Shown piece by piece: positions 53,200 to 61,711 of a stretch of 64,000 bases of DNA; position 1 is the first letter of the stretch; the number at the start of each line of letters is the position of its first letter. Where the stretch lies: contig NZ_LQYA01000003.1 in the NCBI RefSeq assembly GCF_001531445.1, positions 54,009 to 118,008 of the forward strand, read 5' to 3'. This DNA comes from Sporosarcina koreensis. GTDB taxonomy: Bacteria; Bacillota; Bacilli; Bacillales_A; Planococcaceae. The notes beneath the pieces were generated by a model. The model did no database searches. It was given only the letters and a program-made list of their open reading frames with translations, and was not told the origin of the DNA. Made by a program: the position numbers and the translations under genes.

Positions 53200-54159
53200 A
53201 TGACAAAGAAACCTATTTACTTTAACCATGATGGCGGAGTCGATGATCTCGTATCATTATTCTTATTGCTTCGTATGGATAATGTTGAAGTGACGGGTGT
53301 ATCCGTCATTCCAGCAGATTGTTATTTAGAGCCGGCTGTATATGCGAGCCGAAAAATCATTGATCGTTTTGGAGATGGCGTCAGCCTCGACGTAGCTGAA
53401 TCCAACTCACGAGGAAAGAATCCATTTCCGAAAGACTGGAGAATGCATGCGTTTCTTGTAGACGCACTGCCGATTTTAAACGAATCCGGGAAAGTGGTTA
53501 CGCCAGTAGCAGAAAAACCGGCCCATCTTCATATGATCGATGCGATTCGAAATACTTCAGAAAAGACAACTCTATTATTCACCGGTCCACTTACCGACCT
53601 AGCACGCGCATTGGACGAGGCACCGGATATTGAAGAGAAGATCGAAAGGCTCGTTTGGATGGGCGGCACTTTCCGTGAAGACGGAAATGTTCATGAGCCT
53701 GAACATGATGGAACAGCGGAATGGAACGTGTTTTGGGATCCGGAAGCAGCGGCACGCGTATGGGAAACAAGCATCGAAATTGATTTAGTCGCGCTTGAAA
53801 GCACAAATCAAGTACCTCTAACGTTGGACGTTCGTGAACGTTGGGCGAAGGATCGTACGTTTATCGGGGTTGATTTTCTCGGTCAATGTTATGCGATGGT
53901 GCCTCCGCTCGTCCACTTTAAAACAAATTCCACGTACTATTTATGGGACGTGTTAACGACTGCATTTATTGGCAACACAGATCTTGTGAAAGTGCAAACG
54001 GTCAATAGTGTTGTCATCCCCGATGGACCAAGCCAAGGACGCACAGTGGAAACGCCTGAAGGACGACCTGTAAATGTTGTTTATGATGTGGATCGCGATG
54101 CATTCTTCGATTACATTACGGAATTGGCGAGACTTGTGAGCGGAGAAAACTCTAAGTAA
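53200..54159 (+). CDS. Inosine/uridine-preferring nucleoside hydrolase family protein
   Basis: 319 residues; expected to cleave ribonucleosides to base and ribose. The N-terminal calcium/ribose motif reads NHDGGVDDLVSL, where most family members have DxDxGxDD, so the first Asp is Asn. LLFTGPLTDLARAL, VWMGGTF, EWNVFWDPEAAARVW (nucleoside-binding N/D region) and the C-terminal VYDVDRDAF are present. ATG 53200 follows AGGAAG. The guanine riboswitch upstream argues for purine nucleosides as substrates. The next gene is a nucleoside transporter. Confidence 0.88.
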   Translation: MTKKPIYFNHDGGVDDLVSLFLLLRMDNVEVTGVSVIPADCYLEPAVYASRKIIDRFGDGVSLDVAESNSRGKNPFPKDWRMHAFLVDALPILNESGKVVTPVAEKPAHLHMIDAIRNTSEKTTLLFTGPLTDLARALDEAPDIEEKIERLVWMGGTFREDGNVHEPEHDGTAEWNVFWDPEAAARVWETSIEIDLVALESTNQVPLTLDVRERWAKDRTFIGVDFLGQCYAMVPPLVHFKTNSTYYLWDVLTTAFIGNTDLVKVQTVNSVVIPDGPSQGRTVETPEGRPVNVVYDVDRDAFFDYITELARLVSGENSK

Positions 54160-54203
54160 AAAACGAATTATCAATTTAACTTCAACATGACGGGAGAGAT
54201 ACT

Positions 54204-55418
54204 ATGCAATACATCTGGGGAATTTGCGGCATCATCGGTATTTTAGTGATTGCATGGGCCCTATCGACAGCACGTAAATCCATCAATCTGAGAACTGTTT
54301 TTGGCGCTTTAGCGATTCAGCTTATTTTTGGTTTTGCCGTTTTGAAATGGGAATTCGGAAGAAAGATTTTAGAAAAGATTTCAGGAATTGTCCAAAAAGT
54401 GATTGATTCGTCAAATGAAGGAATTCAATTTTTGTTTGGCGGAGTACTAGGTGCAGAGGGTGTAGGTTTCACCTTTGCATTTCAAGTGTTGCCGATTATC
54501 ATTTTCTTTGCTTCCTTAATATCGGTCCTTTATTATCTAGGAATTATGCAGTTTTTGACGAAAATCGTCGGTGGACTCTTAGCAAAAGCCCTTAAGACAA
54601 GCGAGACTGAATCGATGTCAGCAGCAGCTAATATCTTTCTTGGTCCTACAGAGGCTCCATTAGTGGTAAAACCTTATATCGAAAAAATGACTAGATCGGA
54701 ACTGTTTGCAGTCATGGTAGGCGGAATGGCTTGTGTATCGGGTGCTGTTTTAGGCGGGTACGCGATGCTTGGTGTTCCTATCGAATATTTGTTGGCTGCA
54801 GCTTTCATGGGGGCTCCGGCGGGATTGTTATTTGCGAAAATCCTCGTTCCTCAAACAGAAAAATTGAACACAACTGAAAATGTTCAAATGGTGAAAGACA
54901 CGGAATCCAGAAACGTAATCGATGCGGCATCTCGCGGCGCGATGGATGGATTGAAAATAGCGGTTGGTGTCGGTGCGATGCTGATTGCGTTTATCTCCCT
55001 TATTTATTTAGTAAATCTGATTACTGGAGCGATTGGTGGAGTTTTCGGATTTGAATCGCTCACTCTAGAAAAAATATTAGGTTTTCTTTTATCTCCACTC
55101 GCCTTCCTTATTGGGGTTCCGTGGGATGAAGCATTACAAGCAGGTTCATTTATTGGACAAAAATTTGTATTAAACGAATTTGTCGCCTATACTTCTTTTG
55201 CAAATGAAATAGCCAATCTATCACCTAAAACTGTTGCCATTATTAGTTTCGCATTATGTGGCTTTGCCAATCTTGCAGCGCTAGCCATGCTAATTGGCGG
55301 TTTAGGTGGAATGGCTCCTTCGAGAAGAAAAGATATTGCTGACATGGGAATGCGGGCAATCATCGGGGGAACACTTGCCAATCTGATGAGTGCGGCCATT
55401 GCCGGGATGTTAATATAA
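54204..55418 (+). CDS. Concentrative nucleoside transporter, NupC/NupG (CNT) family
   Basis: 404 residues with about ten hydrophobic segments. The CNT hallmark AAANIFLGPTEAPLVVKPYI (~140-160) and the C-terminal half with NEFVAYTSFANE are clear. An ion-coupled importer; substrate is inferred to be a purine nucleoside from the shared riboswitch and the neighbouring hydrolase. 44 bp after the hydrolase, GGGAGAG upstream, followed by a terminator. Confidence 0.93.
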   Translation: MQYIWGICGIIGILVIAWALSTARKSINLRTVFGALAIQLIFGFAVLKWEFGRKILEKISGIVQKVIDSSNEGIQFLFGGVLGAEGVGFTFAFQVLPIIIFFASLISVLYYLGIMQFLTKIVGGLLAKALKTSETESMSAAANIFLGPTEAPLVVKPYIEKMTRSELFAVMVGGMACVSGAVLGGYAMLGVPIEYLLAAAFMGAPAGLLFAKILVPQTEKLNTTENVQMVKDTESRNVIDAASRGAMDGLKIAVGVGAMLIAFISLIYLVNLITGAIGGVFGFESLTLEKILGFLLSPLAFLIGVPWDEALQAGSFIGQKFVLNEFVAYTSFANEIANLSPKTVAIISFALCGFANLAALAMLIGGLGGMAPSRRKDIADMGMRAIIGGTLANLMSAAIAGMLI

Positions 55419-55444
55419 CCCATAGTCTATTGGAATTGTTTCCA

Positions 55445-55476
55445 AACCCTTTCTACTTTGGTGGAAAGGGTTTTTT
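55445..55476 (+). terminator. Terminator after the nucleoside transporter
   Basis: AACCCTTTC and GAAAGGGTT form a perfect stem, with six T. Confidence 0.9.
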
Positions 55477-55517
55477 GAATGGAATGTTATTGATTTCAGA
55501 AAAAGATGAAAAACAGA

Positions 55518-55546
55518 TTGACAATGGTATTGAGAACCATTATCAT
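55518..55546 (+). promoter_or_regulatory. Promoter of the haem/iron uptake operon
   Basis: A perfect TTGACA 55518-55523 is 17 bp from TATCAT 55541-55546; the -10 lies in the first Fur box. Confidence 0.75.
55531..55545 (+). promoter_or_regulatory. Fur box 1
   Basis: TGAGAAC-C-ATTATCA matches the 7-1-7 Fur consensus TGATAAT-N-ATTATCA at 12 of 14 arm positions and covers the promoter spacer and -10. Confidence 0.85.
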
Positions 55547-55558
55547 CTTTAATGAGAT

Positions 55559-55573
55559 TGAAAATCATTATCA
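55559..55573 (+). promoter_or_regulatory. Fur box 2
   Basis: TGAAAAT-C-ATTATCA matches the 7-1-7 Fur consensus at 13 of 14 arm positions, just downstream of the likely start site. Two boxes 28 bp apart suggest tight iron repression. Confidence 0.88.
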
Positions 55574-55597
55574 ATTGGATAGGGGAGAAAGTACAAG

Positions 55598-56629
55598 ATG
55601 GCTTTAGAGGGAAAGAGTTTGAAAAAGGTTTATGCATTTTTACTTGCTGCTGTGCTCGCATTGTTGACAGCATGTTCCTCGAACTCAACGGAGGATGCAA
55701 GTAAAGACGAAACGGATAAAGAAGTGAATGAGAATAAGACAGTCGCGCATGAGTCGGTTGAGAAGCAGGAAGTGGGGTTGACGTTAGAGAATGACGGCAC
55801 TGATGAGGAAAAATTCAATGAGGCGCTTAGTCAATTTTCAGAAGCAGTTCCTGAACGGATCATTACAACCTCGGTTCCTTTAACAGAGATGCTACATCTT
55901 CTTGACATAACGCCAGTAGGGGTTCCAACGTCCACGAATCCTCTCCCGCAAGACTTTGAGTCAATCGACAAAATAGGTTCGCCAATGGCGCCGGATCTTG
56001 AAGTCGTCACGAACTTAAAACCGGATTTGATCCTTGGAGCTGAATCGCTTCGCAGCACATTGGAAAAAAATCTTGAAGGTATGAATATGTCAACAGCCTA
56101 TTTACGTACCGATTCATTTGATGATTTAAAACGGAGCTTCAAAGTATTAGGCACTTATTTCAATAAAACAGATAAGATGAACGAAAAAATGCAAATGATT
56201 TTGGATAAGGAAAATGAATTGACGAAATTGGCGGAAGGCAAAAAACTGCCGACAGTTATGCTTATGATCGGAACTTCGGATTCATTTATGGTGATGAACG
56301 AAAAATCTTATCTTGGAAGCTTAGTAGAGCGTCTAGGTGCTGATAATATTGCAACGACAGTATTAAAAGCGACAGATACATATTCTCCTATGAATATGGA
56401 GGAAATTGTCGTCGCGGATCCGGATATTATTCTTGTTCTTGCGTCTGGTGATCATGGTGCATCGGAAGAAATGTTCCAAAAAGAAGTGGAAAGCAATGAC
56501 ACATGGACAAAACTATCTGCGTATCAGAACGACAAGATTCACATTTTGGATTATGACGTCTTTGGTGTAACGTCCATAAGCAACGTGGAGAAAGCATTAA
56601 CAGAGATTGCTAGTTATTTCTTTGAATAA
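55598..56629 (+). CDS. Haem/siderophore-binding lipoprotein, IsdE-like
   Basis: 343 residues. A signal peptide with a hydrophobic core ends in the lipobox LTAC, so Cys near residue 26 is lipidated. A low-complexity acidic linker (~27-65) leads to a type III periplasmic-binding fold (PF01497-like): RIITTSVPLTEMLHLLDI, VTNLKPDLILG, MLMIGTSDSFMVMNEKSYLG and VVADPDIILVLASG. The HugZ-like gene in the operon favours haem as ligand (IsdE type). Start ATG 55598 after GGGGAG. Fur-controlled. Confidence 0.88.
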   Translation: MALEGKSLKKVYAFLLAAVLALLTACSSNSTEDASKDETDKEVNENKTVAHESVEKQEVGLTLENDGTDEEKFNEALSQFSEAVPERIITTSVPLTEMLHLLDITPVGVPTSTNPLPQDFESIDKIGSPMAPDLEVVTNLKPDLILGAESLRSTLEKNLEGMNMSTAYLRTDSFDDLKRSFKVLGTYFNKTDKMNEKMQMILDKENELTKLAEGKKLPTVMLMIGTSDSFMVMNEKSYLGSLVERLGADNIATTVLKATDTYSPMNMEEIVVADPDIILVLASGDHGASEEMFQKEVESNDTWTKLSAYQNDKIHILDYDVFGVTSISNVEKALTEIASYFFE

Positions 56630-56643
56630 ACGAGGTTTGCGAA

Positions 56644-57633
56644 ATGACTAGAAAGATGACGAGCGGGACAATCATTATCATTACATTTGCACTTACAATT
56701 GTCATGGCGATTGTTGCCATTGGATTAGGCAGTGTCAGGATTCCTATTCCTGAAATACTGCAAACTATTTTTGGGACGACATCAGAGGATGTACACAATA
56801 CGATCATTTTTGATATTCGGATGCCGCGTGTGCTGCTTGCGATGATTATCGGTGCAAATATAGCAATCTCAGGGGCTTTGTTGCAGGCGGTCATGGGAAA
56901 CCCCCTTGCAGATCCAGGATTGACAGGCGTGACGAGTGGGGCAGCTGTGTTTGTACTCGTCATTATGCTAGCAATGCCGGAATATACGAATTTCATTCCG
57001 ATTGCAGCGTTTATTGGTGGACTCCTCGCCGCATTGATTGTATATTCGCTGGCATGGAAAAGAAATGGAATATCTCCAATTACAATAATTTTGTCTGGGG
57101 TTGCTGTAAATGCATTGGCGGGCGGTGCAATGGGCTATTTATCGATTATGTATAGTGACCGGCTGCCGGCTGCCGTTCAATGGATGAATGGGAGTTTAGC
57201 TGCAAAAGGAAATAACTCATTATATATGATCTTACCGTATGCCATTGTCGGTTGGATTGCGTCCATCTTTGCAATTCGAAAAGCGAATATCATTCGAATG
57301 GGCGATCAAGTTGCTTCGAATCTTGGAGAAAAGGTGAACCGCATTCGGATTTTGCTGTCATTGATAGCGGTGTTCTTAGCTGCAATTTCCGTTGCAACAA
57401 TCGGCATGATCGGATTTGTAGGGTTGATCGTGCCACATATGGCTCGATTTTTAGTGGGGTCAAACTATAAGTATTTATTGCCGATGAGCATGGCGCTAGG
57501 GGCACTCGTATTACTCGTGGCAGATACGGGCGGACGAACATTATTTGCCCCGATGGATATCCCGGCAGGTATTTTGATGGCTGTCATCGGCGGCCCTTAT
57601 TTTCTATATTTAATGAGAAGGAGAGGCTTTTAA
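56644..57633 (+). CDS. Iron/haem ABC transporter permease, FecCD family
   Basis: 329 residues, nine to ten membrane helices, with RMPRVLLAMIIGANIAISGALLQ and the conserved GLIVPHMARFLVGSNYK loop that contacts the ATPase. Follows the binding protein by 14 bp and ends immediately before the ATPase ATG. IsdF-type partner of the preceding lipoprotein. Confidence 0.93.
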   Translation: MTRKMTSGTIIIITFALTIVMAIVAIGLGSVRIPIPEILQTIFGTTSEDVHNTIIFDIRMPRVLLAMIIGANIAISGALLQAVMGNPLADPGLTGVTSGAAVFVLVIMLAMPEYTNFIPIAAFIGGLLAALIVYSLAWKRNGISPITIILSGVAVNALAGGAMGYLSIMYSDRLPAAVQWMNGSLAAKGNNSLYMILPYAIVGWIASIFAIRKANIIRMGDQVASNLGEKVNRIRILLSLIAVFLAAISVATIGMIGFVGLIVPHMARFLVGSNYKYLLPMSMALGALVLLVADTGGRTLFAPMDIPAGILMAVIGGPYFLYLMRRRGF

Positions 57634-58413
57634 ATGTTTACGGTTGACTCCATATCGGTTCGGTATGATCAAAAGACGACAATTCAAGACTTCTCGTTCT
57701 CTGTAGAAAAAGGAGAGGTATTGTCTATCATCGGTCCCAATGGCTCGGGGAAATCAACGCTGTTAAAGGCAATTTCAGGTTTTACGCCTTATTACAAAGG
57801 AACAGTCATGCTTGAAGGAACGAATATTAAGTCGATGAAATCCAAACAAATTGCACAGAAAATGTGCATGCTAAGCCAAAAAAATCAGGCGCCAAATGAT
57901 ATGAGTGTAAAGGATCTTGTATCGTATGGAAGGTTTCCGCATAAACGTTGGTTTGAAAAATTGAATGATGAAGATATGGAAATCATCGATTGGGCCCTTA
58001 GCAAAACATATTTAACAGAGTATCAGGATCGCCCAGTCTCATCCTTATCCGGGGGCGAATCGCAACGGGCATGGATTGCTATGGCATTGGCTCAAAGCCC
58101 AAAAATTTTATTGCTTGACGAGCCGACTACTTATTTAGATATTTCCCATCAACATGAAGTGCTAGAGCTTGTCAGGGAGCTGAATAGTGAAATGGATATG
58201 ACGGTTCTTATGGTACTCCATGACCTCAACCAGGCTTCTCAATATAGTGATCGGATCGTCGTCGTGCAATCAGGTGAAAAAGCAATGCAGGGCACGCCAA
58301 AAGAAGTGATGACACAAGAAATGATTCGAAGCGTGTATTGTATGGACTGCGAGATACAGTACGTGCAAACGGAAAGAAAACCGCGTATTCATTTATTGAA
58401 AAAAGTAAAGTGA
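57634..58413 (+). CDS. Iron/haem ABC transporter ATPase
   Basis: 259 residues. Walker A is GPNGSGKST, Q-loop LSQKNQAP, signature LSGGESQRAW, Walker B ILLLDEPTTYLD and the H-loop LHDLNQA. Typical FecE/FhuC-type ATPase. Abuts the permease stop with GGAG inside its end. Confidence 0.94.
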   Translation: MFTVDSISVRYDQKTTIQDFSFSVEKGEVLSIIGPNGSGKSTLLKAISGFTPYYKGTVMLEGTNIKSMKSKQIAQKMCMLSQKNQAPNDMSVKDLVSYGRFPHKRWFEKLNDEDMEIIDWALSKTYLTEYQDRPVSSLSGGESQRAWIAMALAQSPKILLLDEPTTYLDISHQHEVLELVRELNSEMDMTVLMVLHDLNQASQYSDRIVVVQSGEKAMQGTPKEVMTQEMIRSVYCMDCEIQYVQTERKPRIHLLKKVK

Positions 58414-58427
58414 CTAGGGGGATTGCA

Positions 58428-58937
58428 ATGAGCAAGAAGATTGATGTGGAAAAGTATAAAAGCATGTATTTGGAGTTTGTTGACAACCGGAATACTACTG
58501 TTTTAAGCTTTGTCGATAAGGAAGGAAAACCGTTTAGCAGCATAGCTCCCTTTGTGAAGAAAGATAATAAACTTTACATTTATATAAGCAAAATCGCTGA
58601 GCATTACGAGTTGACTGAAAAGAGCGATGTCATTGATGTTTTGTTGCTAGCTGACGAGTCTGAAACGAAAAATCCTTTTGCAACGGAACGGGTCCGCTGG
58701 GAATGTTCATCTAGGAATCTGGGGAATGATGACCAGGACGCTATTTTTGAAATGTTCAATACTACATTCAATAAAAGCTTGATGGATGTATTGCGCGGAT
58801 TGGACTTTTCACTTTTCGAATTAACACCTTTGGCAGGGCGTTATGTCGTCGGTTTCGGCTTAGCATTTGATGTAACAATCGACGGCTCGACTTTCGCGCA
58901 TGTTGTTGTCGACAAAGCAAAAGAAGCAATGTCATAA
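58428..58937 (+). CDS. HugZ-like haem utilisation protein (FMN-binding split barrel fold)
   Basis: 169 residues. The flavin-reductase-like split barrel is visible (NTTVLSFVDKEGKPFSSIAPFV, LYIYISKIAEHYELT, VDVLLLADES, and ERVRWECSSR), as in HugZ/HutZ-type proteins that take part in haem iron release or storage. The C-terminal RYVVGFGLAFDVTIDGSTFAHVV matches the family tail. ATG 58428 follows AGGGGG; the frame from 58338 overlaps the ATPase. Its position in a Fur-controlled haem operon supports the call. Confidence 0.85.
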   Translation: MSKKIDVEKYKSMYLEFVDNRNTTVLSFVDKEGKPFSSIAPFVKKDNKLYIYISKIAEHYELTEKSDVIDVLLLADESETKNPFATERVRWECSSRNLGNDDQDAIFEMFNTTFNKSLMDVLRGLDFSLFELTPLAGRYVVGFGLAFDVTIDGSTFAHVVVDKAKEAMS

Positions 58938-58957
58938 ATAAGACAGGGGGCAATTGA

Positions 58958-59374
58958 ATGACATATGAAACAGTTCTACCGATGTGGAATGCTGTTCGTG
59001 ACCGTTTTTTTGAAAAGGCAAATGCATTAACAGATGAAGATTTAACCCTTCAATTAGGCGATCAATCCATTGGAAGATTACTATTCCATACCGGAGAAGT
59101 GGAGTATATATTTGCCGATTGGTATTTCGATAAAAACATTGGGGAGGTCAAGAAGCCTTCCTTGCTGAGCAAAGAGGAACTCGTCGCCTTTTTAATGGAA
59201 TCAAATGCTTTTTTAAAGGATGCGATGAAGGACTTGCCGGAAGAAGGGTGGCATGAAGTAAAGGAAACAAGGATGGGGAATTCTACACCTTTGGAAGTGA
59301 TGGGAAGGTTAATGTATCACACTGGCATACATGCAGGGCAAATTACGGATATACAAAAGTTCGGTAAGCAATAG
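58958..59374 (+). CDS. DinB/YfiT-fold protein
   Basis: 138 residues, four-helix bundle of the DinB superfamily. Conserved histidines for a metal triad are in LLFHTGEVEY (H44 region) and LMYHTGIHAGQI (near the C-terminus). Members are often metal-dependent thiol-S-transferases; the specific reaction is unknown. It is the last gene of the haem uptake operon, 20 bp after the HugZ-like gene with AGGGGG upstream. Confidence 0.82.
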   Translation: MTYETVLPMWNAVRDRFFEKANALTDEDLTLQLGDQSIGRLLFHTGEVEYIFADWYFDKNIGEVKKPSLLSKEELVAFLMESNAFLKDAMKDLPEEGWHEVKETRMGNSTPLEVMGRLMYHTGIHAGQITDIQKFGKQ

Positions 59375-59467
59375 ATCTGTCGAAATTGAAAAATGTATGT
59401 AATAATACGGTTCATATTTACTTAACACAGTAGAATGAAAGAATTAGAAGTTGCACCGTATAGTTGG

Positions 59468-59495
59468 CCCCTTTCTATTGAGGAAGGGGTTTTTT
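59468..59495 (+). terminator. Terminator after the DinB-fold gene
   Basis: CCCCTT and AAGGGG pair with a ten-base loop, followed by six T. Confidence 0.85.
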
Positions 59496-59595
59496 GTTAG
59501 TAGGTCCTTTTCTTTATTTATACATAAATGTTGGACGAGAAAATGGTGAAACTTTACAATGTTAATAGATTGAAAATTTAGGGAGGATGGCGTTC

Positions 59596-60657
59596 ATGAG
59601 TGAAGAAGCAGTCACAACCGGCTGGGATGCGATTGATGAGGCGGTTGAGCAGATTTATGGGGAGCAGGAGCCGAAGCATTACGGAACGCTTATATCATAT
59701 GCTTTAGGAGGAGCGGATCCGTTGGACGGCATTAGTGTGTATGAGGCGGATGAACCGCTGCCGCATTGGCATTTCGTTACGTACGGGTTTTCGGAGCTGT
59801 ACGAAAAGGAGTCCGATTATGCGGAGGAAAGCGGGTATGGATTTGAATTGACGTTCCGACTCGTTAAGGAGGGGGATGAGGAAGAACCGCCTGCGTGGGC
59901 GTTGAATTTGCTTCAAAATATGGGCAGGTATGTATTCAATAGTGGCAATGTGTTTCGGGCAGGTGATTATTTGGATGCGAACGGACCGATTTGCCTTGGG
60001 GCGGATACGGAGCTGACAGCCCTTGCGTTTGTCGCCGATCCGGAGTTGCCAACGATTGATACTGCAAATGGGCAAGTGCAGTTTTTGCAAATGGTCGGCA
60101 TTACAAATGATGAGCTAGAAGCGATGCAGACATGGAACACGTTAGGAGTTCTTTCTGTAGGGTTACCGCATATGCCATCTTACATAACGGATTTGAATCG
60201 GGGATCGCTTTTGGTGGACGAAGTTATAGTAACGGCAGTACAAATGGGAATGGAGCAGGAAGGTTCCAATACGGGCATTCTATTTGTCGATCAACTCGAT
60301 TGGACAGCAGGAAAAAAAGGATGGTTGGGCAAATCCCCGTCCATTCTAACGATTGGAGCGAAACAAGCAGAAATCATTGGCAAGCTGCTTCGCGGGCGCC
60401 TTCTCAAAGATAAAGAGCTGACATTGGCAGGCCCTAACAACCGAATTATTTTGGAGCGAGGAGAACAGTCGAATTATACAGAAGAGGCGGATGCTGTCCG
60501 AATCGTGTTGCATGATCGGGCGGTTGAAGAGATGGGTAAAAGATTGCTTCCAAAGCAATGCGAGTTTGAAGTGCCGATAAAGGATGGCATGACGGTGCGA
60601 ATTGTTCAAACGATGATTACCGATCAGGAAGGGCATGTTGTTAAAACGATCGGTTGA
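59596..60657 (+). CDS. Suppressor-of-fused (SUFU) domain protein
   Basis: 353 residues. The N-terminal ~200 residues match the bacterial SUFU-like fold: HWHFVTYGFSELYEK, GYGFELTFRLVK and WALNLLQNMGRYVF are the family signatures. The remaining ~150 residues are a C-terminal extension of the longer bacterial version (SILTIGAKQAEIIGKLLRGRL and MTVRIVQTMI). In bacteria such proteins are often found as toxin immunity proteins or of unknown role. The start is ATG 59596, nine bases after GGGAGG; ATG 59587 touches that site. No toxin gene is adjacent. Stands alone between two terminators. Confidence 0.85.
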   Translation: MSEEAVTTGWDAIDEAVEQIYGEQEPKHYGTLISYALGGADPLDGISVYEADEPLPHWHFVTYGFSELYEKESDYAEESGYGFELTFRLVKEGDEEEPPAWALNLLQNMGRYVFNSGNVFRAGDYLDANGPICLGADTELTALAFVADPELPTIDTANGQVQFLQMVGITNDELEAMQTWNTLGVLSVGLPHMPSYITDLNRGSLLVDEVIVTAVQMGMEQEGSNTGILFVDQLDWTAGKKGWLGKSPSILTIGAKQAEIIGKLLRGRLLKDKELTLAGPNNRIILERGEQSNYTEEADAVRIVLHDRAVEEMGKRLLPKQCEFEVPIKDGMTVRIVQTMITDQEGHVVKTIG

Positions 60658-60736
60658 AGTGCTTGGATGAAGTACGATCTTTGAAGGAACAGGAACTGTC
60701 ACTTTCTATGGTATTCAGTACATGTATATAAGCTTG

Positions 60737-60771
60737 AAAAGTCGATTCCCTTGAGGAGAATCGACTTTTTT
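60737..60771. terminator. Bidirectional terminator between convergent genes
   Basis: AAAAGTCGATTC and GAATCGACTTTTTT form a perfect stem with A run on one side and T run on the other, so it can serve the + gene and the - strand regulator gene. Confidence 0.9.
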
Positions 60772-60796
60772 GTTTCGAAAGTACACCATACGCATG

Positions 60797-61627
60797 TCAA
60801 ACTTCTTTTTCAACTTCCAACATAATCTTCGTCACATACTCTGCTTCATTGTTTCGAATAAAAGCATCATATACATATTCCTCATACACATATTGGCCCA
60901 ACCGATAGTGATGCTCATCCATATAAGAAAATAATCGTTTATAGGTTTGTTCAATTGAACTTGCAGTCCCTACGTGATATCCGATAATAACTTCTCCTTC
61001 AAGGGTTTTGAAATAGGAATGTCCTTTGCGCGGAAATGGCTGTTCCATATATAAGAAGGAATAATTATCGTAGTTGCCGGATAACACTTGCTCTCTCTTT
61101 GTGATGGCGCCAATCGGATAACCTGTGTCTAATTGGGAACGATACAATTCATCAATGAAATCGGAAACTGCCTCGACGAATTGTTCTTCTGAGGTGTCTT
61201 CAATGTTTTCGCTCAGATACAATATTTCTTCCGGAAAATGCTGAATGGTAATGCTATCAAAGTCGAGATGCAGTGCTTCCTCAGTTGACAGTATTTTCAC
61301 GTCTATCATGTTTTCAATCATCCGTAGTTCTTGACGCTTTTTCTCCACAACCTCTTTTTGCTGCTGCATTAATTGTAAAAAGTTATCGGGGGATTTATCC
61401 GCCATGTACGTCTGAATTTCTTTCAGTGACATGCCAACCGCTTTTAATAATTCAATGACACTATAATAATCATATTGGGCAATCGAATAATAACGGTAGT
61501 CTTTATCGTCTTTCATAGCGGGCGATAGTAAACCGATTTGATCATAATAAATAAGTGTCTGTTTATTTACTTTGCATAGCTTAGCAAATTCACCTGTCGT
61601 AAAGTACTTAATTTTCCGATTTGACAA
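60797..61627 (-). CDS. MerR-family regulator with GyrI-like effector domain (BmrR/BltR type)
   Basis: 276 residues. The N-terminal MerR helix-turn-helix (KYFTTGEFAKLCKVNKQTLIYYDQIGLLSP) is followed by a long dimerisation coiled coil (~80-110) and a C-terminal ~150-residue GyrI-like multidrug-binding domain. It is transcribed away from an N-acetyltransferase and a MATE efflux gene. The shared intergenic region holds a palindrome in a 19-bp promoter spacer, the classic MerR target. The layout recalls bltR-blt-bltD of B. subtilis, but with a MATE pump. It is the only - strand gene supported in the window. Confidence 0.92.
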   Translation of the reverse strand: MSNRKIKYFTTGEFAKLCKVNKQTLIYYDQIGLLSPAMKDDKDYRYYSIAQYDYYSVIELLKAVGMSLKEIQTYMADKSPDNFLQLMQQQKEVVEKKRQELRMIENMIDVKILSTEEALHLDFDSITIQHFPEEILYLSENIEDTSEEQFVEAVSDFIDELYRSQLDTGYPIGAITKREQVLSGNYDNYSFLYMEQPFPRKGHSYFKTLEGEVIIGYHVGTASSIEQTYKRLFSYMDEHHYRLGQYVYEEYVYDAFIRNNEAEYVTKIMLEVEKEV

Positions 61628-61642
61628 TGTATATTCTCCCTC

Positions 61643-61673
61643 TTGACTATATAGTTACTATATACCTTAAATT
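61643..61673 (+). promoter_or_regulatory. MerR-type promoter of the acetyltransferase-efflux genes
   Basis: TTGACT 61643-61648 and TAAATT 61668-61673 have a 19-bp spacer, overlong for unaided SigA use but typical of promoters twisted open by MerR proteins. Confidence 0.78.
61648..61664. promoter_or_regulatory. Operator palindrome for the MerR-family regulator
   Basis: TATATAGT-T-ACTATATA is a perfect 8-1-8 palindrome lying in the 19-bp spacer. Both the position and symmetry fit a MerR-family dimer. Confidence 0.85.
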
Positions 61674-61711
61674 ATACCTATCCATAATATAAATAGAAAG
61701 GTTTTGACAAC

